A stretch of 64,000 nt of DNA from Betaproteobacteria bacterium (GCA_016717855.1 JADKEV010000017.1:59918-123917); one strand, 5' to 3'; shown: positions 27,070-34,625, numbered from the stretch's first letter. The notes: a model not told the origin generated them from the sequence alone. Numbers and translations are program-made.

Positions 27070-27491
27070 GCGGTCACTCCCTCGTCGATGGTGATGGCGT
27101 AGCTGATCTCGGCGGTCTTCGCCAGCATGATCGTCGCCGAGCAGTACTTTTCCTTGGACATTTCGACCGCATTCTTCACCTTTTTCGGGTCGAGCCCGTC
27201 CCCCTTGATCCGGTAATGGAGATGGATCTTCGTGAAAACCCTGGGTTCGGTCTCGGCCCGCTCGGCCGCGATCTCGACCACGCAATCGGTCACCGGCTGC
27301 CGGGCCTTTTTCAGGATCATCACCACGTCGAACGCCGTGCACGCGCCGGTGCCCATCAGCACGGTTTCCATGGGCCGCGGCCCCAGATTCCTGCCGCCGT
27401 GCTCGGGCGCGCCATCGATCACCATGGCGTGGCCGCTGCCGGACTCCGCCACGAAGCTCATTCCTTCGTTCCACCTGATTCTTGCCTGCAT
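27066..27491 (-). CDS. OsmC/YhfA-type thiol peroxidase-like protein
   Basis: 141 aa, OsmC fold. The two family cysteines are present in GACTAFDVV (about residue 51) and EKYCSATIML (about residue 115), so a peroxide-reducing activity is plausible. It is closer to the YhfA subgroup than to OsmC or Ohr. Overlaps metC by 4 bp, suggesting a sulfur-metabolism or redox link. Confidence 0.88.
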   Translation of the reverse strand: MQARIRWNEGMSFVAESGSGHAMVIDGAPEHGGRNLGPRPMETVLMGTGACTAFDVVMILKKARQPVTDCVVEIAAERAETEPRVFTKIHLHYRIKGDGLDPKKVKNAVEMSKEKYCSATIMLAKTAEISYAITIDEGVTA

Positions 27492-27538
27492 ACCTGTCCT
27501 CTTTGAAAAAGCGCTCTAATTTGCCGCATTGCAAGGTC

Positions 27539-27567
27539 TTGCGTTGTGCGATGCAATATGTTTAAAT
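27539..27567 (+). promoter_or_regulatory. Putative promoter of the small RNA
   Basis: TTGCGT (27539-27544), a 17-bp spacer, TTAAAT (27562-27567). The expected start point about 7 bp downstream falls exactly at the 5' side of the first small-RNA stem. Confidence 0.5.
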
Positions 27568-27573
27568 TCACCC

Positions 27574-27685
27574 ATGGTTCGCCGCTTCTGAGTCTCCTCC
27601 TTCTCACCGGCGAACCAACTTTCTGTCCACCTCCTCCTGTGGCGGAAAAGTCTTGGCGCCACCATCTTTGGTGGCGCCTTTTTTT
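27574..27685 (+). ncRNA. Candidate small RNA with two anti-Shine-Dalgarno loops
   Basis: About 112 nt with three hairpins in a gap that encodes no protein. Stem 1: 27575-27584 pairs perfectly with 27608-27617, exposing a 23-nt loop containing TCTCCTCCTT. Stem 2: CCAC/GTGG (27627-27642) exposes the 8-nt loop CTCCTCCT. Stem 3 is an intrinsic terminator with a T7 run. A promoter is positioned at the 5' end. Loops of this type mimic the 16S rRNA 3' end and bind ribosome-binding sites, as known for alphaproteobacterial cuckoo (CcsR) RNAs and neisserial sibling RNAs. Membership in any named family is not established; the function is inferred from structure. Confidence 0.7.
27655..27685 (+). terminator. 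Rho-independent terminator of the small RNA
   Basis: Perfect 10-bp stem ggcgccacca / tggtggcgcc, TCTT loop, T7 run. No plus-strand protein gene lies upstream that it could serve, which is the main sign of a non-coding transcript. Confidence 0.93.
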
Positions 27686-27742
27686 GCGACGCACCATGTA
27701 AACCGTCGAGAACGGCCCGATTGCTCGCAATTCGGGTCCGGG

Positions 27743-27772
27743 TTGACACGGGTTCAGCCAAACCCTTATAAT
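27743..27772 (+). promoter_or_regulatory. rplM-rpsI promoter
   Basis: Consensus TTGACA (27743-27748), an 18-bp spacer and consensus TATAAT (27767-27772), as expected for a ribosomal-protein operon. The leader to the rplM start is about 107 nt and contains a GC-rich cggcc/ggccg hairpin, a possible site of autogenous control. Confidence 0.85.
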
Positions 27773-27886
27773 ACAAGACTTTTTGGTTTCGGCCTCGGCC
27801 GCCAACCCTTAAAGCGAACGCGCAGCAGGCTCGCAGCATCGGTTTGGGCAGGCAATACTAAACATTCTCCTAATAAGCCATTTGAC

Positions 27887-28321
27887 ATGAAAACATTTTC
27901 AGCAAAACCCAGCGACATCACACATGATTGGTTTGTGTGCGACGCGTCCGGCAAGACCCTCGGACGATTCGCCAGTGCCGTGGCGCACCGCTTGCGCGGC
28001 AAACACAAGGCCATTTTCACCCCGCACATGGACACCGGTGATTTCATCATCGTCACCAATGTCGAGAAGCTTCGCGTGACGGGAAACAAGGCCCTGCAAA
28101 AGAAGTACTACCGGCACTCGGGATATCCGGGCGGCATCTACGAAATGACTTTTGCGAAGATGCAGGAGAAGTTTCCCGAGCGCGTCCTGGAGAAGGCCGT
28201 GAAGGGCATGCTGCCGAAGGGACCCCTCGGCTATGCGATGCTCAAGAAACTGAAATGCTACGCCGGCGCCGAGCACCCGCACGCCGCACAACAGCCCAAA
28301 CCCCTCGCCTTGGGCGAGTGA
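27887..28321 (+). CDS. rplM: 50S ribosomal protein L13
   Basis: 144 aa, normal length for L13, one of the early-assembling proteins of the large subunit. Hallmarks are HDWFVCDASGKTLGRFAS at the N-terminus, GKHKAIFTPHMDTGD, YYRHSGYPGG and the VKGMLPKGPLG core. ATG at 27887. Followed 47 bp later by rpsI as in most bacteria, driven by the consensus promoter at 27743. Confidence 0.98.
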   Translation: MKTFSAKPSDITHDWFVCDASGKTLGRFASAVAHRLRGKHKAIFTPHMDTGDFIIVTNVEKLRVTGNKALQKKYYRHSGYPGGIYEMTFAKMQEKFPERVLEKAVKGMLPKGPLGYAMLKKLKCYAGAEHPHAAQQPKPLALGE

Positions 28322-28368
28322 ACACGCATCCCGACCAGAATTCAACCGGATAAAGGCACAAGCGCATC

Positions 28369-28761
28369 ATGATCGGCATTTACAATTACGGTACCGGGCG
28401 GCGCAAGAGCGCGGTGGCCCGCGTGTTCATCAAGAAGGGTACGGGCAAGTTCGTCGTCAACGAGAAGCCGCTGGACGAGTTCTTCGCCCGCGAAACGGGC
28501 CGGATGATCGTTCGCCAACCGCTGAAGCTGACCAATCACGAAACGACGTTCGACATCATGGTCAACGTGAATGGCGGCGGCGAGTCGGGCCAGGCCGGCG
28601 CGGTGCGCCATGGCGTGACGCGGGCCTTGATCGAATATGATGCGACGCTCAAGCCCACGCTGTCCAAGGCAGGGCTGGTCACGCGCGACGCGCGCGAAGT
28701 CGAGCGCAAGAAGGTCGGCCTGCACAAGGCGCGGCGCCGCAAGCAGTTCAGCAAGCGCTGA
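28369..28761 (+). CDS. rpsI: 30S ribosomal protein S9
   Basis: 130 aa. Typical YGTGRRKSAVARVFIKKGTG N-terminus and the C-terminal KARRRKQFSKR tail that reaches the P-site tRNA. Second gene of the rplM-rpsI operon, ended by the strong terminator at 28792. In many betaproteobacteria argC follows; here the conserved order is broken by an accessory insert. Confidence 0.98.
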   Translation: MIGIYNYGTGRRKSAVARVFIKKGTGKFVVNEKPLDEFFARETGRMIVRQPLKLTNHETTFDIMVNVNGGGESGQAGAVRHGVTRALIEYDATLKPTLSKAGLVTRDAREVERKKVGLHKARRRKQFSKR

Positions 28762-28791
28762 TCCTGTAGCGTCGGCTTTTCGTTGCAAATC

Positions 28792-28822
28792 AAGCGGTTG
28801 GTAGAAATACCAACCGCTTTTT
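28792..28822 (+). terminator. Rho-independent terminator of rplM-rpsI
   Basis: Perfect 12-bp stem aagcggttggta / taccaaccgctt, GAAA tetraloop, T5 run. Confidence 0.95.
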
Positions 28823-28910
28823 GCTATTCACCAGTCGTTCACCAATCGTTGAAATCGACGTCGATTGCAATTACCAATTTTGACCAATCCTTCACCAAAA
28901 AACGGTCATC

Positions 28911-29333
28911 ATGGAAGAGCGGACGGCCTTCTACGAGAACGCGCAGCGGCTCCGCGACGGTGCGATCCTGGTGTACACAAGGCCCGGTCGCAAGAAGTCG
29001 ACGTACCAAGTTCGATTGAAGATACCGGGCGTGACCGGGTACGTCGTCCGGTCGCTCAAGACGACCGACGTCAATGCCGCGCTGACTCAGGCCGAGGATC
29101 TGTTCTACGAGCGACAAGGCTGGGTCGCCGCCCTTGTCGTTCGGGGGGCAGGTCCTGGCGACGCCAAGATGACGACCGCCTTGGTCGACCGCGTCGCCCA
29201 CCGCCGCGAGATCATCGAGACCGGCTATGACTGTTACCGGCTGAAGAAGCGGAACCGCACCCGGACCAATCCGACGCAGAAAGGCGAAATCAGACCCCTG
29301 AAACCGTATTCGGCCCTGCTCAGTTTTACCTGA
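28911..29333 (+). pseudogene. Chimeric remnant: integrase N-terminus joined to IstB C-terminus
   Basis: 140-codon open frame composed of two unrelated pieces. Residues 1 to about 70 (RTAFYENAQRLRDGAIL, VRSLKTTDVNAALTQAEDL) look like the N-terminus of a tyrosine-type phage integrase without its catalytic domain. Residues about 82-118 (GDAKMTTALVDRVAHRREII, ETGYDCYRLKKRN) match the C-terminal end of IstB, the helper ATPase of IS21 elements. The tail beyond is unrelated read-through. No Walker or recombinase residues remain, so the product is not expected to be active. It marks an old insertion scar just beyond the rpsI terminator. Confidence 0.72.
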
Positions 29334-29707
29334 TCTCTCCTGCTCTAGTTTCGATGATCATTGACAGACGACGGCCAAAACAGCAAGATTCCGCTCCGTG
29401 TTCAATTCCCAACCAGGATCACCAGATCTGCGACATGCCCAGTGCCATTTCGCCGTGCGCTGAAGAGTCCGAGTTGTCAATCTACAGCCCCAGCCTTCAA
29501 TGGCCGGATAGTGTAGTCGTGCAGGACTCGCGGCCAGTCCGCCGATCGATGGGAATTTGAAACAAGGATGCGACTGGAGACCTACTGGTCTAGTTTCGTG
29601 CGCGGTAACCGCCGACCACGCAAGTCGCAAGGCTTTGTTGCCAATTGACTCCCGCAACAAAGCAAATCACCAACGGAGTCAAAATCACGATCGGAGGGAG
29701 AAGTAAC
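29334..29707. other. Non-coding part of accessory insert with mobile-element traces
   Basis: 374 bp with no convincing gene and a lower GC content than the flanks. It holds a 9-bp inverted repeat gctttgttg / caacaaagc (29632-29640 and 29655-29663) resembling the terminal GGCTTTGTTGC of some IS5-group elements, possibly two abutted IS ends. A good Shine-Dalgarno (ggaggga, 29694 onward) for the lectin gene closes the region. Confidence 0.5.
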
Positions 29708-30370
29708 ATGAACAGGCTGTTTCAACTGCTCGCGTCAGCCACTCTTATCCTGGCGGCAAGTAACGGTGCTCTAGCAGTCGATGTTGATGCAGGTCCAATC
29801 TGGAACGACGGGGACGCCAAACAAAAATGTCCCGCAGTGTGTTCAGGTTTGGAATGGAACGGTAACTGGAAAACAACAATACCCGACAAAATGTCGGTTT
29901 GTAGTTGCGACCTGCCTTCGTCCGGGGGTTACTTCAAGCTCACCACTCAATTCCGCGAGCGTAGTAACGAATGCCTGGAGGGCAACCAGGTTAACGGTTC
30001 GAGGAACGGTGCGTCATTCATGGATAGATGTCAGAACGTATCGGGACAGTCATGGAAAGCGACATCGGCTGGAAACGGATATTTCAAACTCACCACCCAA
30101 TTCCGGGAAAGCCAAAACGAATGTCTCGAGGGCAACCAGGTCGGAGGTTCAAGGAATAGTGCCGCGTTCATGGATAAATGCCAGAACGTGTCGGGGCAGC
30201 TGTGGAAAGTAATACCTGCGGGCAATGGATACTTCAAGCTAACCACCCAATTCCGCGAACGTCAAAACGAATGTCTTGAAGGCAATCAGGTGAATGGCTC
30301 GATGAACGGTGCGGCGTTCATGGACAAATGCCAGAACGTTTCGGGCCAATTGTGGAAACTGGTCAAGTAG
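29708..30370 (+). CDS. Secreted lectin-like protein with three 50-residue repeats
   Basis: 220 aa. A cleavable signal peptide (to about ALA, residue 23) is followed by a short domain (about 28-68) with AGPIWNDGDAKQKCPAVC and WNGNWKT resembling the mannan-binding MVL lectin module. Then come three near-identical repeats starting at residues 74, 124 and 174, each GYFKLTTQFRE..NECLEGNQV..FMD.CQNVSGQ.WK. Each repeat has two conserved cysteines and a QxW-like end, reminiscent of ricin-type beta-trefoil subdomains; three such units would make one trefoil. Exported carbohydrate binding is inferred. Codon use and GC content differ from neighbours, suggesting horizontal acquisition. Ligand unknown. 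Confidence 0.8.
   Translation: MNRLFQLLASATLILAASNGALAVDVDAGPIWNDGDAKQKCPAVCSGLEWNGNWKTTIPDKMSVCSCDLPSSGGYFKLTTQFRERSNECLEGNQVNGSRNGASFMDRCQNVSGQSWKATSAGNGYFKLTTQFRESQNECLEGNQVGGSRNSAAFMDKCQNVSGQLWKVIPAGNGYFKLTTQFRERQNECLEGNQVNGSMNGAAFMDKCQNVSGQLWKLVK
29927..30367 (+). repeat. Three tandem 150-bp coding repeats
   Basis: In-frame repeats at 29927-30076, 30077-30226 and 30227-30367 (the last one 47 codons). The spacing is exactly 150 bp, so the copies arose by duplication within the lectin gene and have kept length without indels. Confidence 0.92.
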
Positions 30371-30633
30371 TCTTTGGAGAGCCAGGGAGCGCCACTCTGA
30401 CAGCCTGACGGGGCGATCAATCCGGACCGCAAAGAGCGACGCCGTGCGCCGCTTTTTGCGGCCAGGGCCTGGGAGGCATTGGGCATCTGTGGGTTTCGTG
30501 CGAAGATTGGCAATCGACGTCCATGCGCCATTGCGCTTCCCGGTTGGAGTCGAACTGCTGGCGGAGGCAGGAATGAGATCGAGACAGTTCTCCCCTTCGC
30601 CTTAGGCAAGCGCTAAGCCCGAAACAAGGCATG
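30371..30633. other. Stretch after the lectin gene
   Basis: 263 bp in which I see no gene with recognisable homology. It probably holds the right boundary of the accessory insert, since conserved chromosomal order resumes after the terminator at 30634. Confidence 0.4.
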
Positions 30634-30657
30634 AGGCCGCCTGCGGGCGGCCTTTTT
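30634..30657 (+). terminator. Rho-independent terminator
   Basis: Stem aggccgcc / ggcggcct, TGCG loop, T5 run. It lies 264 bp past the lectin stop and may end that transcript or be the ancestral terminator of a lost gene. Confidence 0.85.
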
Positions 30658-30719
30658 CATCTGGGAGCGGTACCCGGGAGCGTGCCGCGCCCCTTCCGGA
30701 AACGAAAGGGACCTTGCAA

Positions 30720-30791
30720 ATGAACAAGTTCGGATTGATGTTCGCCCTGCCGGAAACGACCGGCTTCACGGTGGCACGCGTGCTGCCGTAA
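30720..30791 (+). CDS. Possible 23-aa small ORF upstream of DUF6776
   Basis: Open frame MNKFGLMFALPETTGFTVAR plus three residues, preceded by AAAGGGA at a suitable distance of 9 bp. Its initiation region ttgcaaatgaacaag (30714-30728) is nearly repeated at 30808-30822 (ttgcaaatggacaag) just before the DUF6776 start. No homology recognised; could be a leader peptide or chance. Confidence 0.3.
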   Translation: MNKFGLMFALPETTGFTVARVLP

Positions 30792-30836
30792 AGGCGCCTG
30801 CGGGCATTTGCAAATGGACAAGCCACACGGCGCCGC

Positions 30837-31589
30837 ATGTCGCTGCTGAAACGCCTGAAGCAGTTCCGCAAGCACTTCGGCGTTTCCGCGCCGAAGCTGT
30901 CGGTCAAGACCCACGTGGCCTGGCCCTGGCGCGCCCTGGGTTTGGGCTGCGTGCTGGCCATCATCAGCTGGATGGTCTGGACGGGATTCGATGCCGGACG
31001 CCTGCTGGGAGGATTCTACAAGTCCGAGGCCGAGGAGCGGCGCATGCAGCTTGAAGGCCAGGTGGCGAACCTGTCCGAGGAGAACCGCCAACTCTTGAGT
31101 CGGGTCACCCGCCTGGAAAGCGAAGGGCAGATGGCCAAGGGCGCACAGGACTCGCTGACCCGCCAGGCGCTGGCGCTGCAGACCGAGAACACGCAACTCA
31201 AGGAAGAGTTGTCCTACTTGCAGCAGCTCGTGTCGGGCAACAGCAAGGAGGGTGCAATCACCGTGCAGCGCGCGACCGTGGAACGCGACGGACCCGAGCA
31301 AGTCCACGTGCGCATGCTCGTCGTCCAGGGCGGCGCCAAGGGCGTCCCGTTCAGCGGGCAGTTGAGCCTGGGCCTCGAATTGCAGCAGGATGGCAGGCGC
31401 CAGCACATCAGCCTGCCGGAAGACCAGCAGGAAACCGCCATGGCGCTCAAGCTGAATTTCACATACTATCAACGCATTGACGTCACCGTGCGCGTGGCGC
31501 CGGGCGCCAGCGTCCGCACCCTGCAGGCGCGGGTCTTCCAGGCAGGAAGCACGCAGCCCAGGGTGACGCAAACCGTGAATCTGCCCTGA
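30837..31589 (+). CDS. DUF6776 family membrane protein with coiled coil
   Basis: 250 aa. One membrane helix (about residues 32-50, LGLGCVLAIISWMVWTGF) is followed by a coiled coil (about 60-135, rich in E/L/Q heptads such as EEENRQLLSRVTRLE-like stretches) and a beta-rich C-terminal domain (about 140-250). This is the pattern of DUF6776, found in betaproteobacteria next to bactofilin. A role at the envelope together with the downstream bactofilin scaffold is inferred from position only. The start has no strong Shine-Dalgarno. Confidence 0.75.
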   Translation: MSLLKRLKQFRKHFGVSAPKLSVKTHVAWPWRALGLGCVLAIISWMVWTGFDAGRLLGGFYKSEAEERRMQLEGQVANLSEENRQLLSRVTRLESEGQMAKGAQDSLTRQALALQTENTQLKEELSYLQQLVSGNSKEGAITVQRATVERDGPEQVHVRMLVVQGGAKGVPFSGQLSLGLELQQDGRRQHISLPEDQQETAMALKLNFTYYQRIDVTVRVAPGASVRTLQARVFQAGSTQPRVTQTVNLP

Positions 31590-31635
31590 ATCCGATGGGC
31601 AGGAACCCGTTGCAGAAAGCCAGCGAGGAGGCATC

Positions 31636-32052
31636 GTGTTCGGAAAGAACAAGGACCACACCCCGATGAAAAGGATCGACAGCCTGATCGGCACCGGCAC
31701 GACGCTGGCCGGAAACATCGTTTTCACCGGCGGCTTGCGCATAGACGGAGCGGTCACCGGGAACGTGCACGCGTCGAACGGCGAAGCGAGCACGCTGGTG
31801 ATCAGCGAGCACGCGAAGGTGACCGGCGAAATCCGCGTGTCGCACCTGGTGATCAACGGGGAAGTCGAGGGGCCGGTCCACGCCAGCGATTATCTTGAAC
31901 TTCAGCCCAAGGCCCGGGTCAAGGGAGATATCCATTACGTGCGCCTGGAAATGCATGTCGGGGCAGCCGTCGACGGCAGGCTCGTCGTCGAAGGTCCCGC
32001 GGCCGGGAGCGTTGTCGAACTGAAGCGCCCCTCGTCCGGGTCCGGCGGTTGA
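31636..32052 (+). CDS. Bactofilin (polymer-forming cytoskeletal protein)
   Basis: 138 aa with a GTG start behind GAGGAGG. The central right-handed beta-helix domain (about 20-115) shows the repeating hydrophobic/Gly pattern, for example IVFTGGLRIDGAVTGNVHA and VTGEIRVSHLVINGEVEG, flanked by short disordered tails. Bactofilins self-assemble without nucleotide into membrane-associated filaments that place cell-wall enzymes. It lies 46 bp after DUF6776 and close to an M23 endopeptidase and anmK, the same functional theme as CcmA-peptidase pairs elsewhere. Confidence 0.93.
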   Translation: MFGKNKDHTPMKRIDSLIGTGTTLAGNIVFTGGLRIDGAVTGNVHASNGEASTLVISEHAKVTGEIRVSHLVINGEVEGPVHASDYLELQPKARVKGDIHYVRLEMHVGAAVDGRLVVEGPAAGSVVELKRPSSGSGG

Positions 32053-32111
32053 CCTGCGCCGGGTCCGCCCCCATAATCATTCCAGCAACCAGCCAGGACA
32101 GGAGCCTCGCC

Positions 32112-32462
32112 ATGAACGCCATAACCGAAATGCCCGCACCGTTCGTCTTTACCGACAGCGCGGCCGAGAAAGTCAAATCCCTGATCGAGGAAGAGGGCAA
32201 CCCCGAACTCAAGCTGCGGGTGTTCGTCACGGGCGGCGGCTGCTCGGGTTTCCAGTACGGCTTCACATTCGACGAAGCGGTCAACGACGACGACACGACG
32301 ATGCAGAAGAACGGCGTGACGCTGCTGATCGACGCGATGAGCTACCAGTACCTGGTCGGCGCAGAAATCGACTACAAGGAAGACCTCGAAGGCGCTCAGT
32401 TCGTGATCAAGAATCCCAACGCCACGACGACGTGCGGCTGCGGGTCGAGCTTTTCCGCCTGA
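32112..32462 (+). CDS. erpA: Iron-sulfur cluster insertion protein ErpA
   Basis: 116-aa A-type Fe-S carrier delivering clusters to apoproteins, including isoprenoid-pathway enzymes. The three cluster cysteines are in GGGCSGFQYGF and the C-terminal TTCGCGSSF. The ATG at 32112 follows CAGGAG. Third gene after DUF6776-bactofilin and ended by an intrinsic terminator. Confidence 0.96.
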   Translation: MNAITEMPAPFVFTDSAAEKVKSLIEEEGNPELKLRVFVTGGGCSGFQYGFTFDEAVNDDDTTMQKNGVTLLIDAMSYQYLVGAEIDYKEDLEGAQFVIKNPNATTTCGCGSSFSA

Positions 32463-32502
32463 ACTGCCGGCAGTCCGCCACGGACCGGCGGAACAAGAGA
32501 CC

Positions 32503-32531
32503 ACGGGCGCCGCTGCAACGGCGTCCGTTTT
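32503..32531 (+). terminator. Rho-independent terminator after erpA
   Basis: 10-bp stem acgggcgccg / cggcgtccgt (one G-U pair), ctgcaa loop, T4 run; lies between convergent erpA and the pilin accessory gene. Confidence 0.8.
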
Positions 32532-32559
32532 CATTTGAGGCCGCCGCGCGGGATTCCGC

Positions 32560-33306
32560 TCAACTGCCCCAGGGGCTCAGGTTCAGCGTGCCGACGACTA
32601 CGCCGCTGCGTTTGACAATCACCGCCCGCTCCCCGCGCTTGGCGCGCAAAGGCAGGAAACCGGCATCCGCTTCGCTCAAGTCGTTGGCCCGGACAAACTC
32701 GTCGATGTCGCCGACGTGCTCGCTGTTGAATCTCCGCAACGTCGCCAGCGGCTGCGCTCGCCGGCCGGCCTCGGCGGCGACATCCGCGTAGGGGACGAAG
32801 TGCTGGGGAAAGTGCTGCAGGTCCCGGCCCATGCCGCTGGACATGATGATCCGGAATTGCTCGTCCGGATCGGCAGGCTTCACGACCCCGACGACGCGCG
32901 GGCCGGTCCAGGAGAGCGACTTGAACTCCTGCCGTTCCACCTTGGCCAGTTCTTCGTCATCCAGGTCGTTGGCGGCAACGACTTCGAAGCGGTCGACCAC
33001 GAAGACGGTATAGACGGGGCGCGCCCCGGCCGCCACGACGACGCCATACACGAGCGCCGCCGCCTGCAGGAAGCCGATCACCGTCAGATCGAAGGTCAGG
33101 CCCTTCTTCCCCGACTTGAAAATGATCAGCGTGATCAGCGGGCCGAGTACCACGTCCACGCCCACCAGCAAGTATGCCAGCTGCTGGCCGCCCATCGCGG
33201 TGAAGTACGTCGCCGGATACCATGCCAGATAGAGCATGCCCAGAATGACAGCTGCAATGACCGCGCTGATGCCCAGATGGATGCCTGCCGCCTGCCAACG
33301 AGTCAT
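32560..33306 (-). CDS. TfpX/TfpZ family type IV pilin accessory protein
   Basis: 248 aa. Several N-terminal membrane helices (about 8-100) contain the family signature GVDVVLGPLITLIIFKSGKKG; a soluble C-terminal domain of about 140 aa follows. Relatives help assemble type IV pili with particular pilin alleles. The ATG at 33306 follows TGGAGA; upstream in-frame extension to 33372 lacks homology. No pilin gene is adjacent, so this is an orphan copy here. Confidence 0.82.
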   Translation of the reverse strand: MTRWQAAGIHLGISAVIAAVILGMLYLAWYPATYFTAMGGQQLAYLLVGVDVVLGPLITLIIFKSGKKGLTFDLTVIGFLQAAALVYGVVVAAGARPVYTVFVVDRFEVVAANDLDDEELAKVERQEFKSLSWTGPRVVGVVKPADPDEQFRIIMSSGMGRDLQHFPQHFVPYADVAAEAGRRAQPLATLRRFNSEHVGDIDEFVRANDLSEADAGFLPLRAKRGERAVIVKRSGVVVGTLNLSPWGS

Positions 33307-33424
33307 GAAGCGTATCTCCAGGTAAACGCCGATTTGCCGGCTGCCACCGCTCGCGCCGATTCGGCGCCGCAACGCCGGCGCGCATTCGCCGGGAGGGTCG
33401 CCCTCCAGTCAGGCGGGGCGATAC

Positions 33425-34597
33425 TCAGGCGGGATAGTACGCACCCAGCAGACGCGGGCCCCGCGCCCCGGTGACGGCCGGCAGGTTGCCCGGCTCTCCG
33501 CTTAGCAACCGCCAGGCCAGCCAGGCAAAGGCCAGCGCCTCGACCTGATGCGCGGGGACGCCAAGTTCGTCGGTGGGTTGCACGATCGGGCGCGCCCCGC
33601 CCGCCACGGCGCCGTCAGCCGCGAGGGCGGCGGCCAGCGCGCGCAACAATGCGCCGTTGCTCGCTCCGCCGCCGCATACCAAGACTTGGCTGGCGCCCGC
33701 GCAATGCCGCCCAATATCCCGCGCAATGGAATGGGCGGTCAGCGCCAGCAAGGTTGCCTGGACATCCTCCGCCCGTTCACCGCCCTGCAGCCGGGTCTCG
33801 AGCCAGCCTGCATTGAACAGGTCGCGGCCGGTGCTTTTCGGCGGCGTCCGCGCGAAATAAGGGTCGGCCAGCAGGTCCCGCCACAGGTCCCCGAGGACCG
33901 TCCCGGTAGCCGCCCACTCGCCATTCCGATCGAATGGCCCGCGCCCGTGACGTGCGCACCAGGCATCGAGCAGCACATTGCCCGGCCCCGTGTCCCAGCC
34001 GGTGACCGCCGTGCCCCGTGCGCCCGCCGGGAGGTTCGTGACGTTCGCCATGCCCCCGATATTGACGACTGCGCGATGCCGGTCGGCATCCTGGAACAAC
34101 GCCGCATGGAACGCGGGAACGAGCGGAGCGCCCTGCCCGCCGGCCGCGACGTCCCGCGACCGGAAGTCCGCAACGACGGCGATGCCGGTAGCTTCGGCCA
34201 GCCGCGCCGGATTGTTGATCTGCCAGGTGTAACCCGCATCGGGGTTGTGGCGCACGGTCTGGCCATGCGCGCCGATCACCGAGATCGCTCCGGCCCCGGT
34301 TCCAGTCTCGACCAGCAACGCCTTGACGGCCGCCGCGTAGCAGTCCACCAGCACATTGGCCGCGGCCGCGGCGCGATGCAACTCGTCCGGGCCTGGGTTC
34401 TGCAACACCAGCAGCGCCGCCCGCAACTCTCCGCCAAACGGCACATGAACGGCGCCGCGCACCGAAGTCGTCGCTCCCGCAAATTCGGCCAGCACCGCAT
34501 CGACGCCGTCGAGGCTGGTCCCGGACATCAAACCTATGCAGAGCGCGGGCGTCGCCGCCGCGGGAATCAGGCCCGGCATTGCCGCAGCAGCGCACAT
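33425..34597 (-). CDS. anmK: Anhydro-N-acetylmuramic acid kinase
   Basis: Phosphorylates and opens 1,6-anhydro-MurNAc during murein recycling in the cytosol. 390 aa. ATP-binding signature GLMSGTSLDGVD, catalytic-region GWDTGPGNVLLDAW and the VCGGGASNGALL phosphate loop are present. It is 28 bp downstream of the M23 peptidase gene, so wall cleavage and recycling functions are co-transcribed. Start at 34597, with ATG six codons later as an alternative. Confidence 0.95.
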   Translation of the reverse strand: MCAAAAMPGLIPAAATPALCIGLMSGTSLDGVDAVLAEFAGATTSVRGAVHVPFGGELRAALLVLQNPGPDELHRAAAAANVLVDCYAAAVKALLVETGTGAGAISVIGAHGQTVRHNPDAGYTWQINNPARLAEATGIAVVADFRSRDVAAGGQGAPLVPAFHAALFQDADRHRAVVNIGGMANVTNLPAGARGTAVTGWDTGPGNVLLDAWCARHGRGPFDRNGEWAATGTVLGDLWRDLLADPYFARTPPKSTGRDLFNAGWLETRLQGGERAEDVQATLLALTAHSIARDIGRHCAGASQVLVCGGGASNGALLRALAAALAADGAVAGGARPIVQPTDELGVPAHQVEALAFAWLAWRLLSGEPGNLPAVTGARGPRLLGAYYPA

Positions 34598-34625
34598 CCG
34601 CCGGGCATGGCTTCCGGCACGTCGC

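Noticed and set aside
29395..29425. tRNA 3'-end-like string (ttcaattcc ... acca)
   Set aside because: The bases flanking the loop do not pair into a T-stem and no acceptor or anticodon arm can be drawn; also considered as an attachment site without support.
29354..29560. Plus-strand open frame of 68 codons
   Set aside because: No homology or ribosome-binding site and located in insertion debris.
29927..30367. CRISPR-like array
   Set aside because: The 150-bp repeats are in frame and code for protein units; there are no short repeats with unique spacers.
30286..30609. Minus-strand open frame of 107 codons after the lectin
   Set aside because: No recognisable motif, no Shine-Dalgarno, overlaps the lectin 3' end.
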